Origin: Mesonia aquimarina
GTDB lineage: Bacteria; Bacteroidota; Bacteroidia; Flavobacteriales; Flavobacteriaceae
DNA length: 64,000 nt
Assembly (NCBI RefSeq): GCF_003667275.1
Contig: NZ_RCNV01000002.1
Span: 310,001 to 374,000, forward strand
Direction: 5' to 3'
Every line of letters begins with the position of its first letter. The first letter of the stretch is position 1. This document shows, in pieces, positions 19,727 to 28,584 of the stretch. Made by a program: the position numbers and the translations under genes. The notes below the pieces were generated by a model. The model saw only the letters and a program-made list of their open reading frames with translations, was not told the DNA's origin and did no database searches.

Positions 19727-21001
19727 ATGAATATTCTTGTATTAGGCTCTGGCGGAAGAGAACACACATTTGCGTATAAACTTGCGCAAAGTACAAATTG
19801 TAGTCAACTTTATGTAGCACCTGGAAACGCTGGTACTTCGCAAATAGCTACAAATCTTAATGTAAATCCAAAAGATTTCCAAGAAGTAAAAACCTGCGTT
19901 TTAGAGAAAGATATTCAAATGGTAATTGTAGGTCCTGAAGATCCGTTGGTTGACGGAATTTACGATTTTTTTAAAGAAGATGAGGCTTTAGAAAACGTGA
20001 TGCTAATTGGGCCTTCAAAACGCGGCGCTTTGTTAGAAGGAAGTAAAGAGCGTGCAAAAGAGTTTATGGCGATGTACGATATTCCTACAGCAGCTTACGA
20101 GAGTTTTAAAGCAGAAAGTATAGAGGCAGGAAAAACGTTTTTAGAAAGCTTAAAACCGCCTTACGTTTTAAAAGCAGATGGTTTAGCAGCAGGAAAAGGC
20201 GTGTTGATTTTAAATGATTTAGCTGAAGCAAAACAAGAGTTAGAAAATATGCTAACCAACAAAAAGTTTGGAGAAGCAAGCGAAACAGTGGTTATTGAAG
20301 AATTTTTAGACGGAATTGAGTTGAGCGTTTTTGTATTAACCGATGGCAAAAACTACCTAACCTTACCTACAGCAAAAGACTACAAACGCATTGGCGAAGG
20401 AGATACAGGCTTAAATACGGGCGGAATGGGAGCTATTTCTCCGGTTCCTTTTGCAGATGAAGCATTTATGGTGAAAATCGAAAATCGAATTATTAAGCCA
20501 ACAGTAAATGGTTTAGCAAAAGAAGAGATCGATTACAAAGGTTTTATTTTTATCGGCTTGATAAAAGTAAATGATAACCCGTACGTAATTGAATATAATG
20601 TACGTATGGGCGATCCAGAAACGGAAGTGGTTTTACCACGCGTAAAAAATGATCTAGTTGAGGTGTTTGAAAAATTAAGCAACGGACAATTAAACGAAAT
20701 AAGCCTTGAATTAGATCAACGTTCTGCAGCTACAGTAATGGCAGTTTCAGGCGGTTATCCTGAAGCTTACGAAAAAGGAAAAGAAATTAGCGGGTATAAC
20801 ACTATTAAAGATTCTATTGTCTTTCACGCAGGAACCAAAGAAGATAATGGAAAAGTAGTTACAAGCGGAGGACGCGTAATTGCCATAACTTCTTTTGGAA
20901 ATGATTTTAATGAGGCACTAAAAAAATCTTACCAAAATATAGAAAAACTACATTTTGATAAGATGTATTATAGAAAAGACTTAGGAAAAGACCTGAATTA
21001 A
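19727..21001 (+). CDS. purD: Phosphoribosylamine--glycine ligase
   Basis: Second step of purine synthesis: joins 5-phosphoribosylamine and glycine with ATP. A 424-residue ATP-grasp enzyme with the N-terminal motif [18 protein letters not shown], the ATP-grasp segment [14 protein letters not shown] and the late [16 protein letters not shown] metal-binding motif. Length and order are canonical. It converges with the - strand gene at 20998 and the two share a TTAA, each using it for its stop. Confidence 0.97.
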   Translation: MNILVLGSGGREHTFAYKLAQSTNCSQLYVAPGNAGTSQIATNLNVNPKDFQEVKTCVLEKDIQMVIVGPEDPLVDGIYDFFKEDEALENVMLIGPSKRGALLEGSKERAKEFMAMYDIPTAAYESFKAESIEAGKTFLESLKPPYVLKADGLAAGKGVLILNDLAEAKQELENMLTNKKFGEASETVVIEEFLDGIELSVFVLTDGKNYLTLPTAKDYKRIGEGDTGLNTGGMGAISPVPFADEAFMVKIENRIIKPTVNGLAKEEIDYKGFIFIGLIKVNDNPYVIEYNVRMGDPETEVVLPRVKNDLVEVFEKLSNGQLNEISLELDQRSAATVMAVSGGYPEAYEKGKEISGYNTIKDSIVFHAGTKEDNGKVVTSGGRVIAITSFGNDFNEALKKSYQNIEKLHFDKMYYRKDLGKDLN

Positions 21002-21243
21002 ATTTCAGCGTTTTTTCCTAAAAATCCGTGTGCTTTTGCATCACGATTTTCTTCATTATTGTCATTAAACTTTTTAAGCTGCTTCATCCAGTAAACAAAA
21101 GCAACAGCGGCAATTAACATAAAAATCCAGTTAAGTGCGTTGGCTGCAAACCAGTTTTCTAATTCTAGTTTTCTAAGCGCGTGAAACGGGATAAATAATA
21201 CATCTTCAAATAAAGTCTGTATAAGTTCTAAAAAATCTTTCAT
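20998..21243 (-). CDS. Small membrane protein, DUF6341-like
   Basis: An 81-residue protein with one clear membrane segment at about 35-53 ([18 protein letters not shown]) followed by a charged tail. Its length, the start [20 protein letters not shown] and its position beside purD and a DUF6427-like gene match a family I recall from Flavobacteriia; the name is from memory. Function unknown. A strong inverted repeat sits in its leader. Confidence 0.65.
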   Translation of the reverse strand: MKDFLELIQTLFEDVLFIPFHALRKLELENWFAANALNWIFMLIAAVAFVYWMKQLKKFNDNNEENRDAKAHGFLGKNAEI

Positions 21244-21265
21244 GAGTTTAGCTTATTATCTTATG

Positions 21266-21291
21266 CTGCAAAATTAAGTAAAATTTTGCAG
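21266..21291. repeat. Perfect 10-base inverted repeat in divergent intergenic region
   Basis: CTGCAAAATT (21266-21275) and AATTTTGCAG (21282-21291) are perfect complements around a 6-base loop. Read on the - strand, the left arm includes TAATTTTG (21269-21276), which fits the -7 consensus for the gene starting at 21243. A partial third copy (tgctgcaaa) lies at 21303-21311. It could be an operator over the promoter or a hairpin in the leader. Confidence 0.4.
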
Positions 21292-21409
21292 TTATTTTTT
21301 GATGCTGCAAAGATGAAAAAAAATTATCGTATTTCTGCTCGCAAATCCTAAATTAGTATTGTATATTTTCATCAATTGAATTAAAATGATTTTTAGTTAG
21401 AAAAATTAT

Positions 21410-22339
21410 ATGATGCTGACCAGTTTTTTTAGGAAATCCAAACCGATACATTTTTTGTTGGTGGGAATATTAATGACTGTTTTTTTCTGTATCGATAATT
21501 TTTTTCTGATTAATGATAAGCTAGATTTTATTGCTATTTTAAAAAATGTAGCTTATTTATTAGTGTATTTAGGCTTAATGCTCATCATTAATTTTATTGT
21601 AAAACGTAGTGGAGTAACTAAACGAAACACCTTTACCATTATTCTTTTTGCGCTATTCAGCTTAAGTTTTGTAACTGTTTTACAAGCCGAGCAATTATTA
21701 TTAAGTGCCTTTTTTTTGTTGTTGGCTTTACGTAGAATTATAAGCTTACAAACCGGAATGCACCAAAAACAAAAAATTTTTGATACAACTTTTTGGCTTG
21801 GTATAGCAACAATTTTATATCCGCCTTGCGCCATTTTTTTATTGATTCCTTTTGTGGGTATTCTTTTTTATACGGCAGAAAATGTAAAAACTTGGCTAAT
21901 TCCTTTTGTGGCTTTAACTTGTGTTTTTATTTTAAATACGGCAGTTCAGTTGTTGTTGAAAAATCAATTTTTTGAGCTAAGTGATTTGTCTTTTACACCG
22001 GCTTTACAATTTGATTTGTACCGAAAGCTTGAAATATTAATTCCGTTAAGTGTTTTACTGACCTTTTCTTTATGGACACTTTTTAATTACCTCAACCAAA
22101 CGCAAAAATCTATTAAAAAACAAAAAAAGGGACGCTATTTAGTTTTTGTCACGTGGATGCTTTCTATTTTAGTAGTTGCTGCCAGCCCACAAAATAGTGG
22201 AGCAGAAATATTGTTCTACATTTTACCTGTTAGTATTATTGGCGCAAGTTATTTTGAACAAAAAGGCGAAAAATGGTTTAAAGAAATTTTACTGATTAGC
22301 TTGGTTTTCATGTCTTTATGCTTACCTTTTCTTGTTTGA
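21410..22339 (+). CDS. Polytopic membrane protein, DUF6427-like
   Basis: A 309-residue protein with about nine hydrophobic spans from residue 14 to the C-terminus and few polar loops. It looks like a family I recall as DUF6427 in Flavobacteriia near purD. No catalytic motif is visible. The divergent small gene at 20998 belongs to the same conserved neighbourhood. Its 3' end overlaps the start of the endonuclease-like gene. Confidence 0.65.
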   Translation: MMLTSFFRKSKPIHFLLVGILMTVFFCIDNFFLINDKLDFIAILKNVAYLLVYLGLMLIINFIVKRSGVTKRNTFTIILFALFSLSFVTVLQAEQLLLSAFFLLLALRRIISLQTGMHQKQKIFDTTFWLGIATILYPPCAIFLLIPFVGILFYTAENVKTWLIPFVALTCVFILNTAVQLLLKNQFFELSDLSFTPALQFDLYRKLEILIPLSVLLTFSLWTLFNYLNQTQKSIKKQKKGRYLVFVTWMLSILVVAASPQNSGAEILFYILPVSIIGASYFEQKGEKWFKEILLISLVFMSLCLPFLV

Positions 22340-22977
22340 AATATGATTTAGAACAAATAGAAACCGAATTAAAAAAACGCCTGCCTTTTTCTTATCAATG
22401 GGGAGTTAAACAAAATGATGAGTGGGATCGTTACACAAACTTTATTTATAGATTTCAATCCTGGGAAGCAGTGGTAACTGCCATGAAAGCTACTGCAGAA
22501 GGCTACAACTTAGATAAAAGAAAGTTGTTTAATTATGCCGCAAATCGCTGGTTTAATTTTTGGAGCGCTATAGCCATCGAGCAAATTTTTACTGAAGTTA
22601 ATGGAATAATACCTGCATTAAATTCAAAAAACCGACTGGTAGATTTTAATATCTTCGGAATTAATTTTGACCATAAAACATCTAAATTTCCACAAGGCTT
22701 TCAGCAAACCTTCTATTACGCACAGCGTCACGAAGAAGAATTGTTGTATTGGTTCTATAAAAACCAAAGTCAACAACAACGCAAACATTTCGGCAACAGA
22801 TTGTTTATAATTGTCTATGCAGAAAACGGAGAGCATTGGAAATTAAAAGCAGAAATTAGCTGGCTAAAACAAGTCATTTTAAAATATGTAGCTACCTTTG
22901 ATGCATCAAAATTGAAAAAGTTGGAATTCGATAATCAACAATCCGCTTTGGCAACAATAATTTGGGCACATCAATGA
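22318..22977 (+). CDS. Putative type II restriction endonuclease partner
   Basis: A 219-residue soluble protein. Residues around 105-125 read VDFNIFGINFDHKTSKFP, which fits a PD-(D/E)xK nuclease core: an Asp, then a beta-hairpin, then Asp-x-Lys. It precedes a DNA adenine methyltransferase and overlaps its start by 4 bases (ATGA), the usual arrangement for a restriction pair. Either the ATG at 22318 or the TTG at 22336 (4-base overlap with the upstream stop) could start it; the latter gives 213 residues. The nuclease call is an inference from motif plus neighbour. Recognition site unknown. Confidence 0.55.
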   Translation: MLTFSCLKYDLEQIETELKKRLPFSYQWGVKQNDEWDRYTNFIYRFQSWEAVVTAMKATAEGYNLDKRKLFNYAANRWFNFWSAIAIEQIFTEVNGIIPALNSKNRLVDFNIFGINFDHKTSKFPQGFQQTFYYAQRHEEELLYWFYKNQSQQQRKHFGNRLFIIVYAENGEHWKLKAEISWLKQVILKYVATFDASKLKKLEFDNQQSALATIIWAHQ

Positions 22978-23972
22978 ATTACATCGGTTCTAAAAATAAA
23001 CTTTCGGAGTGGATTAAAACAACGGTAGAAAACACAATCGCTATGCCGTTAGAAGATATTGTTTTTTGCGATCTTTTTGCGGGAACCGGAATTATTGGTA
23101 GAAAATTTAAACCCTTTGTAAAACAAGTTATTGCTAACGATGTAGAGTTTTATAGTTACATTTTGCTGAAAAATTACATTGGGAATCATCAAGATATTTC
23201 TTCCGCAGTAAATTATATTCAACAGCTGAATGAATTAAAAGGAAAAAAAGGATTCATTGCTGAAGAATACGGTGAAAAAGGAAAAGCCAACCGACTTTTT
23301 TTTTCTGAAGAAAACGCCCAAAAAATAGATGCGTGTCGCCAACAAATAGAGAAATGGAAAAACGAAGGCGAAATTTCAAAAAACACCTATTATTTTTTAT
23401 TGGCTTCTTTGCTAGAAAGCGCCGATAAAATTGCGAATACAGCTTCGGTTTATGGCGCTTTTTTAAAAAAGATAAAAACATCGGCTTCCAAAAAAATTAG
23501 TATAAAACCTGCAGAATTTTCGCTTACTAAACATGAACATCACGTTTTTCAGCAAGACGGAAATCAATTAATTCAGCAAATAAAAGGCGATGTGTTATAT
23601 TTAGATCCGCCTTACAACGCAAGGCAATACGGTGCAAATTATCATTTGCTCAATACTATTGCAAAATATGATACCTTTGTACCCAAAGGAAAAACCGGAT
23701 TGCCCGATTATTATAAATCGGCTTATTGCAAAAAAAATGAAGTCGCAAAAGCTTTTGAAAGGCTGATAGAAAATGCGCAATTTTCGTATATTTTCCTGAG
23801 TTATAATAATGAAGGTTTAATGCCGCCGGAAACGATTAAAGAAATTATGCAGCAATATGGAAAGTATAGCCTGCAAACCAAAAACTATCAACGTTTTAAG
23901 GCAGATAAAACCGAAAAGAGAAATCATAAGGCAAACGCCACAGTAGAATATTTACACATTTTAGAAAAATAA
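22974..23972 (+). CDS. D12-class DNA N6-adenine methyltransferase
   Basis: A 332-residue enzyme beginning MNYIGSKNKLSEWI, the typical N-terminus of D12-class adenine methylases. Motif I is FCDLFAGTGIIGRKF (AdoMet binding) and motif IV is LDPPYNARQYGANYH (catalytic DPPY). The order I then IV defines the alpha class. I prefer the ATG at 22974, which overlaps the nuclease stop, over the TTG at 22962. It would protect host DNA from the adjacent nuclease. An orphan regulatory methylase is the alternative. Confidence 0.9.
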   Translation: MNYIGSKNKLSEWIKTTVENTIAMPLEDIVFCDLFAGTGIIGRKFKPFVKQVIANDVEFYSYILLKNYIGNHQDISSAVNYIQQLNELKGKKGFIAEEYGEKGKANRLFFSEENAQKIDACRQQIEKWKNEGEISKNTYYFLLASLLESADKIANTASVYGAFLKKIKTSASKKISIKPAEFSLTKHEHHVFQQDGNQLIQQIKGDVLYLDPPYNARQYGANYHLLNTIAKYDTFVPKGKTGLPDYYKSAYCKKNEVAKAFERLIENAQFSYIFLSYNNEGLMPPETIKEIMQQYGKYSLQTKNYQRFKADKTEKRNHKANATVEYLHILEK

Positions 23973-23977
23973 AGACT

Positions 23978-24586
23978 ATGTTTTCAGACAAAGCCAACAA
24001 AATATTTCAAGAAGTCATTGAAAAATACCACGAGATAAATACAGTAGACCAACCTTTTAAAAATCCGTATGACGAGAATGATCAGCTTTTAGAGCATTTA
24101 TTATACAGAAAATGTTGGATAGACACCGTACAATGGCATTATGAAGATATTATTCGCGATCCGCAAATTGATCCGGTTTCAGCCTTAAAATTAAAGCGCC
24201 AAATCGATACTTCTAATCAAGACAGAACTGATATGGTAGAATATATCGATAGCTATTTTCTCGATAAATTTAAAGATGTTGTAGCAAAAGATAATGCGAC
24301 AATTAATACCGAAAGTCCGGCTTGGGGAATTGATCGTTTATCGATTTTAGCTTTAAAAATTTACCATATGGATGAAGAAGCAAATCGTGAAGACGCTTCT
24401 CAAAAACACAAAATGGCTTGCCAAGCAAAGTTGGATATTTTGCTAGAACAACGTGTAGATCTGTCAACTGCCATTAATCAATTACTGACCGATATTGAAA
24501 ATGGCGATAAATACATGAAAGTCTACAAACAGATGAAAATGTATAATGATGAGGAGTTAAATCCTGTATTGCGGAATAAAAAGTAG
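23978..24586 (+). CDS. DUF4254-type protein
   Basis: A 202-residue, largely helical soluble protein. Conserved-looking segments include LLYRKCWIDTVQWHYEDIIRDP, KRQIDTSNQDRTDMVEYID and WGIDRLSILALKIYHM. I recognise the pattern as DUF4254, a Bacteroidota family usually beside a family 9 glycosyltransferase, as here. The role is unknown; context suggests lipopolysaccharide assembly. It begins 5 bases after the methylase stop, so the restriction pair lies within one transcription unit with it. Confidence 0.8.
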   Translation: MFSDKANKIFQEVIEKYHEINTVDQPFKNPYDENDQLLEHLLYRKCWIDTVQWHYEDIIRDPQIDPVSALKLKRQIDTSNQDRTDMVEYIDSYFLDKFKDVVAKDNATINTESPAWGIDRLSILALKIYHMDEEANREDASQKHKMACQAKLDILLEQRVDLSTAINQLLTDIENGDKYMKVYKQMKMYNDEELNPVLRNKK

Positions 24587-24629
24587 AACAGAAATAAACA
24601 GCGTATTCCTGAAAGGTTTTTAAGAGAGC

Positions 24630-24756
24630 GTCATTCTGAATTTATTTCAGAATCACATAACAATTATTGGCATCGCCGAAGGCTTTAATACTTCGAGGCT
24701 TGCCCCGAGCTAGTTGATTAAATGATGATGAGAACCTGAAACAAGTTCAGGTTGAC
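24630..24756. repeat. REP/MITE-like palindromic element, copy 1
   Basis: About 127 bases bounded by related ends in inverted orientation: a left hairpin ATTCTGAA/TTCAGAAT (24633-24653) and a right hairpin AACCTGAA/TTCAGGTT inside agaacctgaaacaagttcag (from 24731) ending in gttgac. Between them lies a C/G-richer stretch with a short cgaggcttgccccgag palindrome. No ORF. A shorter relative is at 32932-33020. Such elements are commonly dispersed between genes in Flavobacteriia. Confidence 0.6.
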
Positions 24757-24789
24757 GAAATCAATTTTTCGTGCAGTATTAACAAAATA

Positions 24790-25881
24790 ATGAAAAAAGC
24801 TTTTAAAAGAAATTCTATTTCTTCCCCTTTGGGGGAGATGCCGAAGGCAGAGAAGGATTTACATATTTTAGTGATCCGTTTGTCGGCGATGGGAGACGTG
24901 GCAATGTGTGTTCCGGTTCTACGCAGATTGGTAAAGCAATATCCGACGCTAAAAATTACGGTCTTAACCAAAGCTTTTTTTACGCCGTTTTTTGATGATA
25001 TTCCGAATGTTGAAGTTCTTGTAGCTGATGTAAAAAATAAACACAAAGGTTTTTTAGGCTTAGCAAAACTCGCTTTTCAACTTCGGGAATTTAATTTTGA
25101 TGTCGTAGCCGATTTACACAATGTTTTACGAACCAAAATTCTAGGTTTTTTCTTCTTTTTCTTCGGAATAAAATGGAAGAGTATTGATAAAGAGCGTGCA
25201 GAAAAGAAGGAATTAACAAAACTAGAACCCAAAACAATTCAGCCTTTAAAAACTACGCATCAACGTTATGCAGCCATTTTTGCCAATTTAGGTTTTCCGG
25301 TAGATTTAAATCAAAAAATAGAAATTCCGAAATATTCAGTTCCTAAAAAAGCACAGGAAATTTTAGGTAAAACACCTAGAAAGTGGTTAGGAATTGCACC
25401 ATTTGCTGCACACGAAGCTAAAATGTATCCCTTAGATTTAATGGAAAAAGTCATCGCCGAAATCGATAGAAGTGATGCGTACGAAATTATCTTATTTGGT
25501 GGCGGAAAAAAAGAAACCGAAATTTTAAATAACCTCGCTTCAAAATATAAAAACGTAGAAAGTTTAGCTGGAAAGCTCAGTTTTAAAGAAGAATTGCAAG
25601 TAATTTCTAATTTAGATGCGATGCTTTCTATGGACAGCGGTAACGGACATATGGCGGCGTTATTTCAAATTCCGGTGATTACCATTTGGGGCGCGACGCA
25701 TCCATTTGCTGGGTTTGCGCCTTTTCAGCAACCAAAAGAAAATCAATTGTTACCCGATTTAGAAAAGTATCCGTTATTACCGACTTCAATTTACGGCAAT
25801 AAATCGGTTGAAGGTTATGAAAACGTGATGCGGAGTATAAACCCAATACAAATAACAAAACAAATTAAAGAAATTGCGTAA
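24790..25881 (+). CDS. Glycosyltransferase family 9 (heptosyltransferase-like)
   Basis: A GT-B enzyme with the GT9 N-terminus LHILVIRLSAMGDVAMCVPV, in which Asp binds the acceptor, and the C-terminal donor site SMDSGNGHMAALFQIPVITIWGATHP in two parts. It likely adds heptose or another sugar to the lipopolysaccharide core. The first 16 residues are encoded by a hairpin-rich stretch (24821-24855) like dispersed repeats, so the true start may be the ATG at 24838. Upstream lies the REP-like element. Confidence 0.88.
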   Translation: MKKAFKRNSISSPLGEMPKAEKDLHILVIRLSAMGDVAMCVPVLRRLVKQYPTLKITVLTKAFFTPFFDDIPNVEVLVADVKNKHKGFLGLAKLAFQLREFNFDVVADLHNVLRTKILGFFFFFFGIKWKSIDKERAEKKELTKLEPKTIQPLKTTHQRYAAIFANLGFPVDLNQKIEIPKYSVPKKAQEILGKTPRKWLGIAPFAAHEAKMYPLDLMEKVIAEIDRSDAYEIILFGGGKKETEILNNLASKYKNVESLAGKLSFKEELQVISNLDAMLSMDSGNGHMAALFQIPVITIWGATHPFAGFAPFQQPKENQLLPDLEKYPLLPTSIYGNKSVEGYENVMRSINPIQITKQIKEIA

Positions 25882-26064
25882 ATGGATTTTAGTTCAACTT
25901 CTTGGTTAACCTATATTATACTCGGTTTAGTAGCAGCTTATGTTATTTTTCGCTTGGTTCAATTTAAAAGCTTAGACGACAATCAAAAACGCCGGGTATA
26001 TCTTATGATTTTAATGCTCGCTATTTATGCAGGAGCAAAATTGTATGAAGTATTATTTAGATAA
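25882..26064 (+). CDS. Small two-span membrane protein, unknown
   Basis: A 60-residue protein starting on the base after the GT9 stop, with hydrophobic segments at about 9-26 and 41-57 joined by a basic loop (FKSLDDNQKRR). No recognised domain. Close spacing implies cotranscription with the glycosyltransferase. Confidence 0.65.
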   Translation: MDFSSTSWLTYIILGLVAAYVIFRLVQFKSLDDNQKRRVYLMILMLAIYAGAKLYEVLFR

Positions 26065-26104
26065 GTTAAAGAAGTTAGATTGACCTATTATGTTTGCATT
26101 TGCT

Positions 26105-26329
26105 ATGGAAAAATTGATCAGTATTATAAATCACTATAAAAAAGGAAAGTGGATGTATTTATTTAATGCACTTATCTTACTTTTATTTAGTGGTTATTTT
26201 CTATTAGAAAACACCCGTCAAAATGAAAAATATTCCAATTTTTGGATGTTGTTTTTTGCCGGCTTTGTATGGCTGGGTATTTTTATTTATAAACGCGTTC
26301 AATTGGCAGAAAAGGAGAGAAGTAGTTAA
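26105..26329 (+). CDS. Small membrane protein, unknown
   Basis: A 74-residue protein with two hydrophobic segments (about 16-33 and 45-62) and a charged C-terminus. An upstream in-frame ATG at 26090 overlaps TATGTTTG (26089-26096), an exact match to the -7 promoter consensus, so I prefer the ATG at 26105. Function unknown. Confidence 0.5.
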   Translation: MEKLISIINHYKKGKWMYLFNALILLLFSGYFLLENTRQNEKYSNFWMLFFAGFVWLGIFIYKRVQLAEKERSS

Positions 26330-26393
26330 TTCAACTCACTTCTAATTAGGCTTTACTACAACTGCTCAATTCTAACTACTAATTACTAATAAA

Positions 26394-27446
26394 CTACACG
26401 TCGTCGTAGTCAATTTTTATGTTTGGCGTAGTTGGGTGCGCTTGGCAGGTTAAGGTTAAACCTTCGGCAACTTCCTCATCGGTTAAGATTTGATTTTTTG
26501 CCATTTCAGCTTTTCCTTCGGTTATTTTAGCGATACAAGAACTGCAAATTCCGCCTTGGCAAGAATAAGGTGCGTCAAGATCTTTTTCGAGAACTGCATC
26601 GAGAATAGTCGATTTCTGGTCCATTTCAAACGTAGTTTCTTCGTCGTCAACGATTACCGTAATTTGCGTTTTCCCTTCTAAAACAGCTTCAATTTCGCCT
26701 TCTTCAGTAGAGTTGAATAATTCAAAATGAATTTTTTCTTCTACAACATTATTTTCTTGCAAGACTTCGCTCACTAAATCTATCATTTGCTCAGGTCCAC
26801 ACAAGTAAAAGGCTTCAAATTTATGCCCTTTAAAGCGGTTCTTTAAAATATAATTTACGGTGCTGCGCTCAATTCTTCCAAAAAACGATTTGTCTTCTTT
26901 TGCTTTACTGTAGACAAATTCAGCAAAAAAACGATCAGGAAATTTTGATTGTAGTTCTAATAATTCTTTAAAAAAGATGGTTTCTTCGGGCGATTTATTT
27001 CCGTAAACCAGCACAAATTTGCTGTGTTCTTCTTCGTGAAGCGCCGTTTTTATGATTGATAAAACCGGTGTAATTCCACTTCCGGCAGCAAATGCCGCGT
27101 AGTAATGATGCGCAGAATCTTCAACAGGGGTAAAAATGAATTTTCCTTCGGGCGGAAAAACGCAAAGCGTATCGCCAATTTGCAATTTATTGTTTGCAAA
27201 AGCAGAAAATAAACCACCATCAACTTCTTTTACCGTAACTTTTAATTCGCCACTTTTAGGGGTAGAGCAAAGTGAATACGAACGACGAATTTCTTTTCCA
27301 TCAAATTCTTTTTTTATGGTAATATATTGCCCGGCCTTAAATTTAAATTCTGGCGTTAAGCTTTTAGGAAGCTCAAAAACTAAACTAACCGCTTTTGGCG
27401 TTTCTCTGATGATATTTTTTATAGCGAGTTGATGAAAATTCTGCAT
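26394..27446 (-). CDS. PaaE-like ferredoxin/flavin reductase with C-terminal 2Fe-2S domain
   Basis: A 350-residue modular oxidoreductase. The FAD-binding domain shows RRSYSLCSTP (about 55-64). The NAD(P)-binding domain shows AAFAAGSGITPVLSII and a later YLCGPEQMIDLV. The C-terminal plant-type ferredoxin domain has the cysteines of APYSCQGGICSSC and TLTCQAHP. It passes electrons from NAD(P)H through FAD to the iron-sulfur centre and on to an oxygenase or other acceptor. No paaABCD genes are nearby, so it is probably a general reductase. It is transcribed divergently from the PadR gene. Confidence 0.9.
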   Translation of the reverse strand: MQNFHQLAIKNIIRETPKAVSLVFELPKSLTPEFKFKAGQYITIKKEFDGKEIRRSYSLCSTPKSGELKVTVKEVDGGLFSAFANNKLQIGDTLCVFPPEGKFIFTPVEDSAHHYYAAFAAGSGITPVLSIIKTALHEEEHSKFVLVYGNKSPEETIFFKELLELQSKFPDRFFAEFVYSKAKEDKSFFGRIERSTVNYILKNRFKGHKFEAFYLCGPEQMIDLVSEVLQENNVVEEKIHFELFNSTEEGEIEAVLEGKTQITVIVDDEETTFEMDQKSTILDAVLEKDLDAPYSCQGGICSSCIAKITEGKAEMAKNQILTDEEVAEGLTLTCQAHPTTPNIKIDYDDV

Positions 27447-27572
27447 CGAAATATTTTTTCAACAAAAATACAAAGTAGTAGATTATTTTAAAGCTTTTCT
27501 ATTGAAATTGTTCAGTAATAGTTCATCTTTTGTCTAAAAATAAAGCAATCTGATACTTCTAATATAAAAAGC

Positions 27573-27608
27573 ATACCTAAGATTTTGATGCATAAGAAAA
27601 TTAGGTAT
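27573..27608. promoter_or_regulatory. Candidate PadR operator: inverted repeat around the promoter
   Basis: ATACCTAA (27573-27580) and TTAGGTAT (27601-27608) are perfect complements 20 bases apart. They bracket the TTG -33 element, and the right arm overlaps the -7 box, so a dimer bound here would block RNA polymerase. PadR proteins often autoregulate. Confidence 0.5.
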
Positions 27609-27613
27609 ATTTG
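27585..27613 (+). promoter_or_regulatory. Promoter of the PadR operon
   Basis: TTG (27585-27587), an 18-base spacer, then TATATTTG (27606-27613) match the Bacteroidota -33/-7 consensus. The predicted start lies about 15 bases before the PadR ATG at 27635. Confidence 0.6.
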
Positions 27614-27634
27614 TGCTGAATTAATTCTGTCGAA

Positions 27635-27973
27635 ATGTCGAATGCAAAATTATACAAAGGAAGTCTAAGTACCATCATTTTAAAACTTTTAGCTGAAGGT
27701 GATAAAATGTATGGCTACGAAATAACGCAGAAAGTAAAAAAGATGACGCAAGGTGAATTAAAAATTACCGAAGGCGCGTTATATCCGGCTTTGCACAAAT
27801 TAGAAGCCGACGGTTTGTTAGATGTTGAGGTTAAAAAAGTTGACAATCGTTTGCGTAAATATTATAAACTTACCGAAAAAGGCACGAAAGAAAGCATAAA
27901 TAAATTGGCAGAATTAGAGCGTTTTATTGAAACTATTCAAGGAATTGTAAACCCAAAACCGAGTTTAGGATGA
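27635..27973 (+). CDS. PadR family transcriptional regulator
   Basis: A 112-residue winged-helix protein. The N-terminal half carries LYKGSLSTIILKLLAEGDKMYGYEI and ITEGALYPALHKLEADGLL, the classic PadR recognition segments, and a short C-terminal dimerisation helix follows. It probably represses its own operon through the inverted repeat at 27573-27608. The stop overlaps the next start (ATGA), so it is coupled to three paralogous membrane proteins, a common PadR/HAAS arrangement. Confidence 0.93.
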   Translation: MSNAKLYKGSLSTIILKLLAEGDKMYGYEITQKVKKMTQGELKITEGALYPALHKLEADGLLDVEVKKVDNRLRKYYKLTEKGTKESINKLAELERFIETIQGIVNPKPSLG

Positions 27974-28584
27974 GAACGTTAAGTGCAGAAAATATTCAGT
28001 TTATACGGAATTACTTAAAAAATTCTGATGTCTTTTTTATTGATGTTCGTTTAGAGATGACCGATCACGTTGCGAGTGCAATAGAAGAAAAGCTCAATAA
28101 AAATCCTGACTTAGAATTTTATGATGCCTTTAAAACCTATATGCTAAATCATAAACAAGAATTGCTAAAAAGCACCTCAAAACACCGATGGGATTTAGAT
28201 AAAAAAGCACTGAAAGTTGTCGGTAAAAATATGTTTCATCCATTAATTGCTGGAATTTTTCTATTGGTTTTGGGTGTTTTTTATTTTGCTGATTTTTCAT
28301 CAATTAACGTGGAGTACATTTTATTTCCCCAAGCTTTATTGGGAAGCTGTGCAATTCTTCCGCTTTTAATTTACCGCTATTTAAAAGTTTCGTTTGTTCA
28401 TCATTTAGTTTTTCTAATTTATATGTACAATTCTTTTCTAGTCCATTTTGTAATTAAGGCTACAGAAAATAATGCATTTGTTTTTACGATTATTGCACTC
28501 ATCTCACTTTGGATAAATATGAGCGCGCTAAAAACCATTATTGAAAGCTTTCGCTACTACAAGACAAAATTTAAGGAAGCATGA
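27970..28584 (+). CDS. HAAS-like membrane protein, paralogue 1
   Basis: A 204-residue protein: a cytoplasmic helical domain of about 70 residues with VRLEMTDHVASAIEEKL, then about four membrane spans. The N-terminal domain resembles the HAAS/DUF1700-type domain found with PadR regulators. It may sense membrane state or hold the regulator. First of three tandem copies, joined by ATGA overlaps. Confidence 0.65.
   Translation: MRTLSAENIQFIRNYLKNSDVFFIDVRLEMTDHVASAIEEKLNKNPDLEFYDAFKTYMLNHKQELLKSTSKHRWDLDKKALKVVGKNMFHPLIAGIFLLVLGVFYFADFSSINVEYILFPQALLGSCAILPLLIYRYLKVSFVHHLVFLIYMYNSFLVHFVIKATENNAFVFTIIALISLWINMSALKTIIESFRYYKTKFKEA

Noticed and set aside
24587-24789. Possible small RNA gene in the strongly palindromic gap
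   Set aside because: The hairpins are explained by the dispersed repeat element; no promoter box is seen.
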